Assembly (NCBI RefSeq): GCF_019278525.1
Contig: NZ_CP058986.1
Coordinates: 496,001 to 560,000 of the forward strand
Direction: 5' to 3'
Length of the DNA: 64,000 nucleotides
From: Polaribacter sp. HaHaR_3_91
GTDB lineage: Bacteria > Bacteroidota > Bacteroidia > Flavobacteriales > Flavobacteriaceae
Made by a program: the position numbers and the translations under genes
In this document: positions 57,118 to 64,000 of the stretch, one piece after another
How positions within the stretch are numbered: the first letter of the stretch is position 1
Layout of the letters: each line of letters begins with the position of its first letter
The notes under the pieces: model-generated
Told to the model about the DNA's origin: nothing
Seen by the model: the letters and a program-made list of their open reading frames with translations, nothing else
Databases searched by the model: none

Positions 57118-57122
57118 AAATT

Positions 57123-57494
57123 ATGGAAGTTATTGGTAAAGTAAAATTAATTGGAGACGTTCAAACATTTGGATCAAACGGATTTCAAAAAAGAGAATTA
57201 GTGGTTACAACAGATGATCAATATCCGCAAATGATTAATATCGAGTTTCAACAAGATAAAACTGATTTATTAAACAATTACAAAGTTGGGCAAGATGTAA
57301 AAGTATCTATCAATTTAAGAGGTAGAGAGTGGATTAACCCACAAGGTGAAGCTAAATATTTTAACTCAATAGTTGGGTGGAGAATAGAGAATTTATCTCA
57401 AGCAGCTGCAGGTGGTGGTAATTTGCCTCCAGTAGATCAATTTCAGCCAGCATCTAAAGTTACAGATGAAGAGCCAGACGATTTACCGTTTTAA
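57123..57494 (+). CDS. DUF3127 family protein
   Basis: 123 residues from the ATG at 57123; a TTG at 57093 inside the previous gene is a less likely start. MEVIGKVKLIGDVQTFGSNGFQKRELVV and NYKVGQDVKVSINLRGREW fit DUF3127, an OB-fold-like family of Bacteroidota with no assigned function. The acidic tail (TDEEPDDLPF) resembles the C-terminal tip of single-stranded DNA-binding proteins, so a DNA-related role is possible but unproven. It follows the flavin reductase-like gene closely and is closed by a strong terminator. Confidence 0.85.
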   Translation: MEVIGKVKLIGDVQTFGSNGFQKRELVVTTDDQYPQMINIEFQQDKTDLLNNYKVGQDVKVSINLRGREWINPQGEAKYFNSIVGWRIENLSQAAAGGGNLPPVDQFQPASKVTDEEPDDLPF

Positions 57495-57534
57495 ATAGCA
57501 TCAAGATTTTTAGCATTAAGAATCAAGACAAATA

Positions 57535-57568
57535 AAAAGAGAGATTTCATTATTGAAATCTCTCTTTT
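57535..57568. terminator. Terminator after the DUF3127 gene
   Basis: A 15-base perfect stem (57535-57549 with 57554-57568) around a TTAT loop, flanked by A's and T's. It lies between the DUF3127 gene and the convergent DUF1456 gene and can act on both strands. Confidence 0.88.
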
Positions 57569-57656
57569 ATATTTTATAAAGGTTTGTTTATTTTTTTGTT
57601 AGCCTTGTTTCTTGTGTCTAAAAGCCAAACAATCTAAACATCAAAAAAATAAAAAC

Positions 57657-57902
57657 TTATTTCTTCTCACCTTTTTTAGGCATTGGTCCACGTAAATGAA
57701 CAACCAATCCGTTTAAGAAATTACGTAATATTTGATCTTGACATTCTACATATTTTGGGTGTTCTTCACTTCTAAATAAGGCACCTAGTTCTGCTTTACT
57801 TACTTTAAAATCTACCAAAGCACAAATCTCTACAATATCTGTATCTCGTAATTTATGAGCTACACGTAGTTTTTTTAAAATGTCATTATTTGTTAATCCC
57901 AT
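57657..57902 (-). CDS. DUF1456 family protein, single-repeat form
   Basis: 81 residues. MGLTNNDILKKLRVAHKLRDTDIVEICAL and KYVECQDQILRNFLNGLVVHLRG match DUF1456 (YehS). That family usually has two such repeats in about 150 residues; only one is present here, so this is a half-length version. It is followed by a basic Lys-rich tail. It is 29 bases downstream of the VTT-like gene on the same strand. Function unknown. Confidence 0.85.
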   Translation of the reverse strand: MGLTNNDILKKLRVAHKLRDTDIVEICALVDFKVSKAELGALFRSEEHPKYVECQDQILRNFLNGLVVHLRGPMPKKGEKK

Positions 57903-57931
57903 AATACTAATATAATTATTTTAATCTGAAT

Positions 57932-58555
57932 TTAATCTACAACCTGAAAAATTGCCCAAGCATATATTGCAAATCTAATAAAACGAAATAAACCAAAAAA
58001 GATAACTTTATTAAATGGGTATTTTATCATTCCTGCAGCAATACAAGCAATAGAAAAGGGTAATGGAAACAAAGCACCTACTAGAATTAAAATACCACCC
58101 CATTTTCGAGTGTTTTTTAAATTCTTAGCCATTTTTACTTCTAAATATTCTTTAACAGATTTAATTCTTAATGCAGTTTTACCTATAAAGTAAGAAACTA
58201 AACCACCAGAATATGATAAAGTAGCTAAAATTGCTAAGTTTAATATTGGGTCTGGTGTTTTTTTAGACCACGCAATAAATATTTCTGGAGGTACCAAGCC
58301 TAACAAGGTTTCAGAAACAAAGAAGAATATTAAAACTGTAAGTCTAGAAACTGTTTCTGTAAAATGATGTAATCCATCATTAATGTTGTATACATATTCG
58401 TTAAAAAGAAATAAACATGCAACAACAATTACAATTGGCCAGAAAGCTTTCTTTAAACTCTCCCATATAAACATATAGAACCCTGTTCTATGGAAATAAG
58501 AGTGCATCAATTTAGCTCTATGCGTTTTTGTTTTTTGTTTTGTTTTTTTTGCCAT
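57932..58555 (-). CDS. VTT/DedA-like membrane protein
   Basis: 207 residues with about five hydrophobic segments. A Lys-rich N-terminal tail (MAKKTKQKTKTHRAKL) precedes the first helix. The C-terminal half, with ILVGALFPLPFSIACIAAGMIKYPFNKVI, resembles the VTT (SNARE-associated, DedA) domain found in proteins that act in lipid scrambling or undecaprenyl-phosphate recycling. The match is by pattern only. It is transcribed toward the DUF1456 gene and divergent from aat. Confidence 0.75.
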   Translation of the reverse strand: MAKKTKQKTKTHRAKLMHSYFHRTGFYMFIWESLKKAFWPIVIVVACLFLFNEYVYNINDGLHHFTETVSRLTVLIFFFVSETLLGLVPPEIFIAWSKKTPDPILNLAILATLSYSGGLVSYFIGKTALRIKSVKEYLEVKMAKNLKNTRKWGGILILVGALFPLPFSIACIAAGMIKYPFNKVIFFGLFRFIRFAIYAWAIFQVVD

Positions 58556-58678
58556 TTTTAGATTTCTCTTTTTCTTTAAACAGAGTACAAAAATAAGGAC
58601 TTAATTTTTATAAAGTGAACAATAATTTATATTCCTACTCTTTTATGAATTCCTTAATTTAGCAACAAATAAATTTCT

Positions 58679-59305
58679 ATGATTTGGCTTACAGATAAAA
58701 TTGAATTTCCGCCCTATGAATTTACTACTAATGATGGAATTATCGCTTTAGGTGGAGATTTATCTGATGAACGGTTAATTTGTGCCTACAAAAATGGAAT
58801 TTTTCCTTGGTTTTCAGAAGGAGAACCTATTGTTTGGTATTGTCCGTTGGAAAGAATGGTGTTGTTTCCCGGTGAAATTAAAGTTTCTAAATCGATGCGA
58901 AAAATCATTAATAAAGGTGAGTTTACCATCACAGAAAATAAAGCGTTTAGAGAAGTAATCTACCATTGTAAAAACATTGAAAGAAGTGATGGTTTTGGTA
59001 CTTGGATTACTGATGATATGGAGCAGGCTTACATTAATTTACATAATAAAGGTATTGCAAAATCTTTAGAGGTTTGGCAAGACAATCAATTAGTGGGTGG
59101 TTTATACGGTTTAGAGATCAACAATATTTTCTGTGGAGAAAGTATGTATAGTAAAGTTTCTAATGCTTCTAAATTGGCATTTATTCATCTAGCTGAAAAG
59201 AAAGAGTATACTTTAATAGATTGCCAAATGTATAATGATCATTTAGCGAGTTTAGGAGCCCAAGAAATTGATAGAAATATATTTTTAAAAATACTAAAGG
59301 ATTAA
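58679..59305 (+). CDS. aat: Leucyl/phenylalanyl-tRNA-protein transferase
   Basis: 208 residues, as usual in Bacteroidota. Aat adds Leu or Phe from charged tRNA to the N-terminus of proteins that begin with Arg or Lys, marking them for ClpAP degradation. Conserved blocks are IALGGDLSDERLICAYKNGIFPWF, then WYCPLERMVLFPGEIKVSKSM, and GGLYGLEINNIFCGESMYS, followed by DCQMYNDHLASLGA. It is divergent from the VTT-like gene. A short outer-membrane-protein gene follows. Confidence 0.96.
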   Translation: MIWLTDKIEFPPYEFTTNDGIIALGGDLSDERLICAYKNGIFPWFSEGEPIVWYCPLERMVLFPGEIKVSKSMRKIINKGEFTITENKAFREVIYHCKNIERSDGFGTWITDDMEQAYINLHNKGIAKSLEVWQDNQLVGGLYGLEINNIFCGESMYSKVSNASKLAFIHLAEKKEYTLIDCQMYNDHLASLGAQEIDRNIFLKILKD

Positions 59306-59369
59306 ATATTAACAAGAATATAGGCAATGGAATAGTTATTGCTTAAGTTTTGGTACCCAATATGATGCA

Positions 59370-59906
59370 ATGAAAAAAATACTACTTTTACTCCTATTTT
59401 TTTGTACGATTCAAACTTTACTATCACAAGAAAAACTTGGAAAACCTTTTTTTACAGGTTCAGCAAATTTAACTTTTGCAGTTAATGAACATTATACGTT
59501 AGATCCAGATGATGGTGAAACATTTTTAATTCCTTCGGCAATTTTTTTTAGAATGGGCTTTGGGTATGAAATTAAAAAAAGAGTTGCTATAAGTGTAAAT
59601 GGTGGTTTCGATTATCATTGGAATTATGCCGTAAGTGCTTTTCCAACTTACGTGAGTTTAAAATATAATATAACCGAAGATGAAGGAGATAATTTTTTTA
59701 CAGAAGTGAGTTACGGAAAAATGTGGCGTCCATCTAGTAATTATCCTGACGGAAATTATTACCGAATAGGATTAGGTACTCAGGTTGCAGGGGAAGAAAG
59801 ATGGAACACAATAGTTCGTTTAGATTTTCATAGAAAAGGAATCATTGGTTTCGAAAATAATAGATTAGACAGTGTTTCTTTAGGGATCGGATTTTCGTTT
59901 TTCTAA
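59370..59906 (+). CDS. Small outer-membrane beta-barrel-like protein
   Basis: 178 residues with a signal peptide (MKKILLLLLFFCTIQTLLSQ). The mature part alternates polar and hydrophobic residues in strands (GFGYEIKKRVAISVNGGFDYHWNYAV, and others) and ends SLGIGFSFF, a terminal Phe as in outer-membrane barrels. No more specific family is recognised. Its last four bases overlap the end of the convergent RluA gene. Confidence 0.7.
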   Translation: MKKILLLLLFFCTIQTLLSQEKLGKPFFTGSANLTFAVNEHYTLDPDDGETFLIPSAIFFRMGFGYEIKKRVAISVNGGFDYHWNYAVSAFPTYVSLKYNITEDEGDNFFTEVSYGKMWRPSSNYPDGNYYRIGLGTQVAGEERWNTIVRLDFHRKGIIGFENNRLDSVSLGIGFSFF

Positions 59907-61573
59907 AAATCTGGTGCCACTGTAAAGCTCATTCTCTTGTGAGTTGTTGGATGTGAAAACTCTATAAATTCAGCATGTAAATGCAACCTGTTTTCTTTGT
60001 TACCGTATAAATCATCACCAATAATTGGGGTGTTTAATCCGTTTATATGAGCAGCATGAACTCTTAATTGATGTGTTCGTCCTGTAATTGGGTAAAAATG
60101 GACTTTTGTCTTTCCATTTTCTCTATGGATGATTTTCCAGTCAGTTTCTGCATTTTTTCCATGAACAAAATCTACTAATTGCTTGGGTCTGTCGTCTAAA
60201 TCTACACGTAAAGGAAGTTTTATTTTTCCGCTTTCTTCGGTTAAGTTTCCGTCTAATAAAGCAACGTATCGTTTTTTTACTGTTCTATTTATAAACTGAC
60301 TTTGTAATACTTTATTAGCTTCTTTTGTTTTGGTCAATAATAAAATTCCAGAAGTAGACATGTCTAATCGGTGTACAATTAATGGCCCTGTAGCGTCTGG
60401 ATATTTTTCTTTAATTCGAGTGTACACAGAGTCGGAAATATCTTTTCCTGGTACAGATAAAAACTCGGTTGGTTTATTTACAACCAATAAAACATCATCT
60501 TCATAAATGATTTCTAATTCTTGTTTTTCAGCTAAATTTTCTAACAATAAATTTTCATCCATTGTAATACCATCTAACATATGTGTTAAAATAGGTTTAC
60601 ATCTACCTTGGCAGGCAGGATAAAAGTTCTTGTGTTTTCTAATTGCTGAGTTTGGCGAAATTCCCCACCAAAATTCTGCCATACAAATAGGAGTATAGTC
60701 GTTTAAAAAAGCATGTTGTAGTAATTTAGGAGCAGAACATTCACCTGAACCAGCTGGTGGTTTTATTGCAGGATTGTTGAAAATATCTAATAAATTACGT
60801 TGCTCTTTTTTTTGATTTAAGAAAGCGTATTTACTAAAAAGAGTTTGTTGTAAATAATTTGATTTTTCTTTTCTATCTTTTTTTAATGCTGCAATTTTGT
60901 CTTCAAAAAGAATTAATTCTGTCCTTTTTTTTGCGATTTTATCTTCGTAGTATTCTACTAATTCTTTGTAATAAAATTGGTCGTTAAAACTTTCTTGGAC
61001 TAATACTTTGTTGAGGTTGTTAAAATCTTTCTCATTTAAAGTTGCTTGTCCGTTTGTTTTTCTTCTCTTTCTATCTTTTTTCTGAAGTTTCAGTTTTTTT
61101 CTTTCTAGGACTAAATCTTCTTCTATTTCTTTGGATAGTTTCTGAACCGTTTTCTTTAGTTTTAAATAACTTCTATCTTTTTTTAAAAGAGATAATTGAG
61201 CGTTTATTTGGTCTATCTCTTTTTCACCTTTTATATAAAAACTTCCTTCTGTTCTCATATTAAAAACAGGAGGAACAAATTTTAAAGGCAAACTTTTATC
61301 AGCTAATTTTCCTGAAAAGGCAGCTAAATAACCAATTTCATTTTGTTTGTTTTTAACCACCAACACACCAAACATTTTACCAATTGCTAGTTCGTTTTCT
61401 ATTTCCGTAAGACCAAAATTATGTTTAAAATCTGTCTGATTTTCTAAATATTCTTGCAACTCATTTGTGGCAATTATAGCCAATTTATGAGGTTGATAAT
61501 AAAACGGAAAAGTAAATTTTTCTGGAAGTTTAATGTCAGAAATATCTGCTTTAAATTTTTGAAAATAAGTCAA
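59903..61573 (-). CDS. RluA family pseudouridine synthase with long N-terminal extension
   Basis: 556 residues. The C-terminal RluA domain (about 350-556) has the catalytic Asp in HRLDMSTSGILLLTKT (about residue 400), YEDDVLLVVNKPTEFLSVPG before it and GRTHQLRVHAAHINGLNTPIIGD after it. The first 350 residues include a lysine/glutamate-rich coiled-coil stretch (about 130-250) and a Cys pair in CQGRCKPILTHML, a known architecture for one RluA subgroup. The target RNA (rRNA or tRNA) cannot be read from the sequence. Confidence 0.9.
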   Translation of the reverse strand: MTYFQKFKADISDIKLPEKFTFPFYYQPHKLAIIATNELQEYLENQTDFKHNFGLTEIENELAIGKMFGVLVVKNKQNEIGYLAAFSGKLADKSLPLKFVPPVFNMRTEGSFYIKGEKEIDQINAQLSLLKKDRSYLKLKKTVQKLSKEIEEDLVLERKKLKLQKKDRKRRKTNGQATLNEKDFNNLNKVLVQESFNDQFYYKELVEYYEDKIAKKRTELILFEDKIAALKKDRKEKSNYLQQTLFSKYAFLNQKKEQRNLLDIFNNPAIKPPAGSGECSAPKLLQHAFLNDYTPICMAEFWWGISPNSAIRKHKNFYPACQGRCKPILTHMLDGITMDENLLLENLAEKQELEIIYEDDVLLVVNKPTEFLSVPGKDISDSVYTRIKEKYPDATGPLIVHRLDMSTSGILLLTKTKEANKVLQSQFINRTVKKRYVALLDGNLTEESGKIKLPLRVDLDDRPKQLVDFVHGKNAETDWKIIHRENGKTKVHFYPITGRTHQLRVHAAHINGLNTPIIGDDLYGNKENRLHLHAEFIEFSHPTTHKRMSFTVAPDF

Positions 61574-61590
61574 ATTAAAAAAATATCAAG

Positions 61591-62550
61591 TTAAAGGCTA
61601 AAAGTTGCTCTTTGTAAACGGTCGTTAATAGATTTTCCTAAACCAAATTCAGGGAATCTTTCTGCAATAATTACATCTAATTTTAGATGGTCTAATTCGT
61701 GTAAAGAATCGTATAATTTTGATGCAGCTTCGTGCAAAGATCCTTTTTCTGATAATATAATTTCTGTTAGAGAAACATCATTCAAAGAATTTTTAAAAGG
61801 TAATACACCAATTTTTTTACCTAAATGCTTTTTAACTTCATTCGCAATATCATCAACCAAAAAAGTACGAGTAGCAGGTGCATAATGTCTTGCCAACATT
61901 CCTGGAGCATCCGGACTTACTTCTTCTTTGTTTTTAATGCTAATTTTACCAATAACCGCTTCAATATCTTCTAATGCCAAAGCACCTAATCTGTAAATAA
62001 TAGGTTCGTCATTTATAAAACCAATAATGGTAGATTCAATTCCGTTTGTACAAGCTCCACCATCCAGCACCATTTTTATATCGTCTTTAAAATAACGTTC
62101 TACATGTGCTGGTTTTGTAGGGCTTATGCTTCCAAAAGGATTTGCACTTGGTGCTGCTAAAGGAAATGGTAATTGTCTTAATAACTCTAAAGTTACTTGG
62201 TGATTAGGTACACGAACGGCAACCGTATCTTTGCCTGCAGTAATAATATCAGGAATATTTTTGTTCTTTTTTAAGACCAAAGTCATAGATCCTGGCCAAA
62301 AAGCATCTGCTAATAACTTTGCTTTTTCAGGAATGTGCGTTACAATTCCGTCTAAGGCATCAACAGAAGGTATGTGTACAATTAACGGATTAAAAAACGG
62401 ACGCTTTTTAGTTAAAAAAATACTTTTAATTGCTTTTTCGCTAAAAATATTCCCTGCTAAACCATAAACTGTTTCCGTAGGTATGGCAACCAATTCTTCA
62501 TTGGTTAATAATTGTATGGCTTTTTGTATGTCTTTAGAAATGATGCTCAT
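61591..62550 (-). CDS. sua5: Threonylcarbamoyl-AMP synthase, two-domain Sua5 type
   Basis: 319 residues. It makes threonylcarbamoyl-AMP for the t6A37 modification of ANN-decoding tRNAs. The N-terminal YrdC domain (about 10-200) shows PTETVYGLAGNIFSEKAI, VRVPNHQ, and LAAPSANPFGSISPTKPAHV. The C-terminal Sua5 domain (about 220-319) includes SPDAPGMLARHYAPATRTFL, the conserved linker and start of that domain. It lies 17 bases upstream of the RluA gene on the same strand. Confidence 0.95.
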   Translation of the reverse strand: MSIISKDIQKAIQLLTNEELVAIPTETVYGLAGNIFSEKAIKSIFLTKKRPFFNPLIVHIPSVDALDGIVTHIPEKAKLLADAFWPGSMTLVLKKNKNIPDIITAGKDTVAVRVPNHQVTLELLRQLPFPLAAPSANPFGSISPTKPAHVERYFKDDIKMVLDGGACTNGIESTIIGFINDEPIIYRLGALALEDIEAVIGKISIKNKEEVSPDAPGMLARHYAPATRTFLVDDIANEVKKHLGKKIGVLPFKNSLNDVSLTEIILSEKGSLHEAASKLYDSLHELDHLKLDVIIAERFPEFGLGKSINDRLQRATFSL

Positions 62551-62660
62551 TGATTATTCTTATAGACCGCAAATTTAATTATAAAATAGCACAAATAGGT
62601 TTAGTTAGTTTGATAAGAAATAAAGATCTAATTTTTTTTGATAATTAATGCTGTTTTTAT

Positions 62661-62690
62661 TTTGTTATGAACGTAGGTTCATTAATTTTG
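62661..62690 (+). promoter_or_regulatory. Promoter of the DUF134 operon with an embedded operator
   Basis: TTTG (62661-62664), an 18-base spacer, and TAATTTTG (62683-62690) give a full match to the Bacteroidota promoter; transcription would start near 62697. ATGAAC (62667-62672) and GTTCAT (62677-62682) form a perfect inverted repeat around GTAG exactly between the boxes, a natural repressor site. Confidence 0.6.
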
Positions 62691-62705
62691 TGTAAAATTT
62701 AAGAG

Positions 62706-63113
62706 ATGCCTAGACCTCACAAGAAAAGAAAAGTAAATCATCCACCAAAAATGCTGGGTTTTAAGCCGTTTGGAATTCGGTTTTGTGATACGGAGCATGT
62801 CGATATGCAGTATGAAGAATATGAGGCTGTAAAGTTGGTTATTTATGATAATCTTTCTCAAGATGCTGCGGCAGAAAAAATGGAGGTTTCTAGACCTACG
62901 CTTACTAGAATTTATAACAGTGCGTTAAAAAAAATTGGACAAGGTTTTGTGGAAGGTAAGTCGATTGTTATTAAAGGAGGGAACTTTGAATTTGAAAAAG
63001 ATTGGTACAAATGTAAAACGTGTTTTAAATTAATTGATGGTGTTACAAATCCTACAACATGTGGTGATTGTCCTGCCAATGATAAAGATGAGTTAGTGAA
63101 TCTAAATGAATAG
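62706..63113 (+). CDS. DUF134 family helix-turn-helix protein
   Basis: 135 residues. MPRPHKKRKV at the start, FKPFGIRFCD, and YEEYEAVKLVIYDNLSQDAAAEKMEVSRPTL(TRIYNSALKKI) fit DUF134, a family with a sigma-like helix-turn-helix, usually found near DUF5320 and NifX-like genes. The C-terminal half has CKTC and CGDCP, two cysteine pairs that could bind a metal. It may be the transcriptional regulator of this small cluster and bind the inverted repeat in its own promoter (inference). The next gene starts 3 bases later. Confidence 0.9.
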   Translation: MPRPHKKRKVNHPPKMLGFKPFGIRFCDTEHVDMQYEEYEAVKLVIYDNLSQDAAAEKMEVSRPTLTRIYNSALKKIGQGFVEGKSIVIKGGNFEFEKDWYKCKTCFKLIDGVTNPTTCGDCPANDKDELVNLNE

Positions 63114-63116
63114 AAT

Positions 63117-63296
63117 ATGCCAAATTTTGATAACAATGGTCCACAAGGTTTAGGTCCAAAAACAGGAATGAAATTAGGAGAATGTAGAAAAACTAAATCC
63201 GATGCCAATCAATCTCCAAAAAATAGACCTTTTAGAAAAGGAAGACGTAAAAAAGACAATACGAGAACAATAGTGATAATAAATGATTCGTTATGA
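63117..63296 (+). CDS. Small DUF5320-like protein
   Basis: 59 residues, MPNFDNNGPQGLGPKTGMKLGEC followed by a basic tail rich in Lys and Arg. The start MPxFDxxGPxGxGPxTG with a Cys soon after matches DUF5320. These small proteins travel with DUF134 and NifX-like genes in many anaerobes; the role is unknown. It starts 3 bases after the DUF134 stop and overlaps the next gene by 4 bases (ATGA), so the three are translated from one message. Confidence 0.85.
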   Translation: MPNFDNNGPQGLGPKTGMKLGECRKTKSDANQSPKNRPFRKGRRKKDNTRTIVIINDSL

Positions 63297-63682
63297 AAAA
63301 AATAGCAATACCAATAACAAAAGACAACAAGATTGCAGACCATTTTGGAAGATGTAAGTTTTATGAAATCTATACTTTTTCTAATACAAATGAAATTTTA
63401 GACTTAAAATTGTTAGAGTCGGATGGTAAGTGTGGTTGTAAATCTAATATTGTTAGTGTTTTAGTAAAGGAATGTGTAACATTTATGTTGGCGGGTAATA
63501 TTGGTGATAGTGCAATGAGTAAGTTAGTGGTTGCTGGTATTGGCGTAATACGCGGTTGTTCTGGTAAATCTGCAGACGTTATTTTAGAGTTTGTTGAAGG
63601 TAAAATTTCTGATACAGATGTTAGTTGTGCAAGTCATGGTCACAAACATAAAAAAGAGCATGCACACGCATGTCATCATTAG
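63293..63682 (+). CDS. NifX/NifB-type iron-molybdenum cofactor-binding protein
   Basis: 129 residues of the dinitrogenase Fe-Mo cofactor biosynthesis domain. The start KKIAIPITKDNKIADHFGRCKFYEIY is the family's typical N-terminus. VKECVTFMLAGNIGDSAMSKLVVAGIGVIRGC follows, and the tail is rich in His and Cys (CASHGHKHKKEHAHACHH), a likely metal-binding region. In non-nitrogen-fixing bacteria such proteins have no settled function; they may bind Mo or Fe-S clusters. No nitrogenase gene is in the window. Confidence 0.9.
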   Translation: MKKIAIPITKDNKIADHFGRCKFYEIYTFSNTNEILDLKLLESDGKCGCKSNIVSVLVKECVTFMLAGNIGDSAMSKLVVAGIGVIRGCSGKSADVILEFVEGKISDTDVSCASHGHKHKKEHAHACHH

Positions 63683-63761
63683 TAATCTATACATTATTTA
63701 AAGACTAAAAAGCATCAGATGGGGAATCAACTTAGTGGTAAAAAATCAGAGCAGAATTGTT

Positions 63762-64000
63762 ATGATAACTAATCTTTTTCAATTAAGACCTCGTTATGGA
63801 GAAGTCGATAAAATGGGCTATGTTTACCATGCCAATTATGTAGTCTATTGTCATCAAGCACGCAATGAATTATTGCGAAAATTGGGTTTAGATGAAGTCA
63901 AGTTAGAGAAAAATCAAATAATGTTACCTGTAGTTTCTTTTGATATAAAATACAGAAAACCAGCTCACTTTGATGAGTTGATTACTATAAAAACAATTAT
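63762..64000 (+). CDS. Acyl-CoA thioesterase, YbgC/4-hydroxybenzoyl-CoA type (partial)
   Basis: The first 79 complete codons of a hotdog-fold protein, cut by the window edge. FQLRPRYGEVDKMGYVYHANYVVY carries the catalytic Asp-x-x-Gly-x-x-x-H pattern of the 4HBT/YbgC family, followed by SFDIKYRKPAHFDELITIKT. It hydrolyses acyl-CoA; the substrate is unknown. The start at the ATG 63762 follows a plausible spacing; an earlier GTG at 63735 is possible. Confidence 0.85.
   Translation, partial: MITNLFQLRPRYGEVDKMGYVYHANYVVYCHQARNELLRKLGLDEVKLEKNQIMLPVVSFDIKYRKPAHFDELITIKTI

Noticed and set aside
57093..57122. Upstream TTG start for the DUF3127 gene inside the preceding gene
   Set aside because: The ATG at 57123 gives the conserved N-terminus MEVIGK and a normal 5-base gap.
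62706..63682. Part of a nitrogen-fixation island
   Set aside because: The neighbours are housekeeping genes and no nif structural or assembly genes are visible.
63719..63772. A 17-codon frame before the thioesterase gene
   Set aside because: No recognisable features, overlaps the start of the thioesterase, and could occur by chance in AT-rich sequence.

Overview
This window is AT-rich DNA from a member of the Flavobacteriaceae (Bacteroidota), probably a marine Polaribacter- or Tenacibaculum-like bacterium. The evidence is a SusC/SusD pair, five proteins with type IX secretion (T9SS) C-terminal sorting domains, many short 'MKK…C' lipoprotein signals, promoters of the TTTG-N(17-21)-TAnnTTTG type, and flavobacterial housekeeping genes. 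No rRNA, tRNA, CRISPR array, transposase or phage gene was seen.

Layout. (1) 1-17.3 kb is mostly housekeeping on the minus strand: YifB/ComM, PEP carboxylase, TilS, PabB, LpdA, two TlpA-type thioredoxin lipoproteins, a serine beta-lactamase-like hydrolase, a PagL-like lipid A deacylase, a DUF4230 protein and a GT4 glycosyltransferase. (2) 17.3-35.4 kb is the most interesting region. It holds a DeoR-type regulator and a GHL10/DigH-like glycan hydrolase facing SusC/SusD. A long plus-strand series follows: small lipoprotein, T9SS-exported PGRP-type amidase, sodium:solute symporter, MurQ, an HGSNAT/NagX-like membrane acyltransferase, lipoprotein NagZ (GH3), T9SS-exported GH18 and lipoprotein NamZ (DUF1343/GH171). 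I read this as a peptidoglycan/MurNAc utilization locus. (3) 35.5-43.1 kb has an M3 oligopeptidase, a LamG T9SS protein, PurE/PurK, a degenerate Rieske-like lipoprotein and GreA. (4) 43.1-54.7 kb carries a tandem duplication of a HIT gene plus a giant T9SS cell-surface protein, and two inverted copies of a structured RNA-like element. (5) 54.9-64 kb has an orphan histidine kinase, a flavin reductase-like protein, DUF3127, DUF1456, a VTT-like membrane protein, Aat, an RluA-family pseudouridine synthase, a Sua5-type enzyme and a small DUF134-DUF5320-NifX-like operon. The window ends inside a thioesterase gene.

How the central locus may work (inference): surface or secreted amidase strips stem peptides from murein. 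GH18 and GHL10 enzymes cut the bared glycan strands and SusCD imports the fragments. Lipid-anchored NamZ and NagZ then release MurNAc and GlcNAc alternately from the ends, and the symporter takes them into the cytoplasm. MurQ finally converts MurNAc-6-phosphate to GlcNAc-6-phosphate. The MurNAc kinase this needs is not in the window. A perfect 13-bp inverted repeat between the DeoR gene and susC is a good operator candidate.
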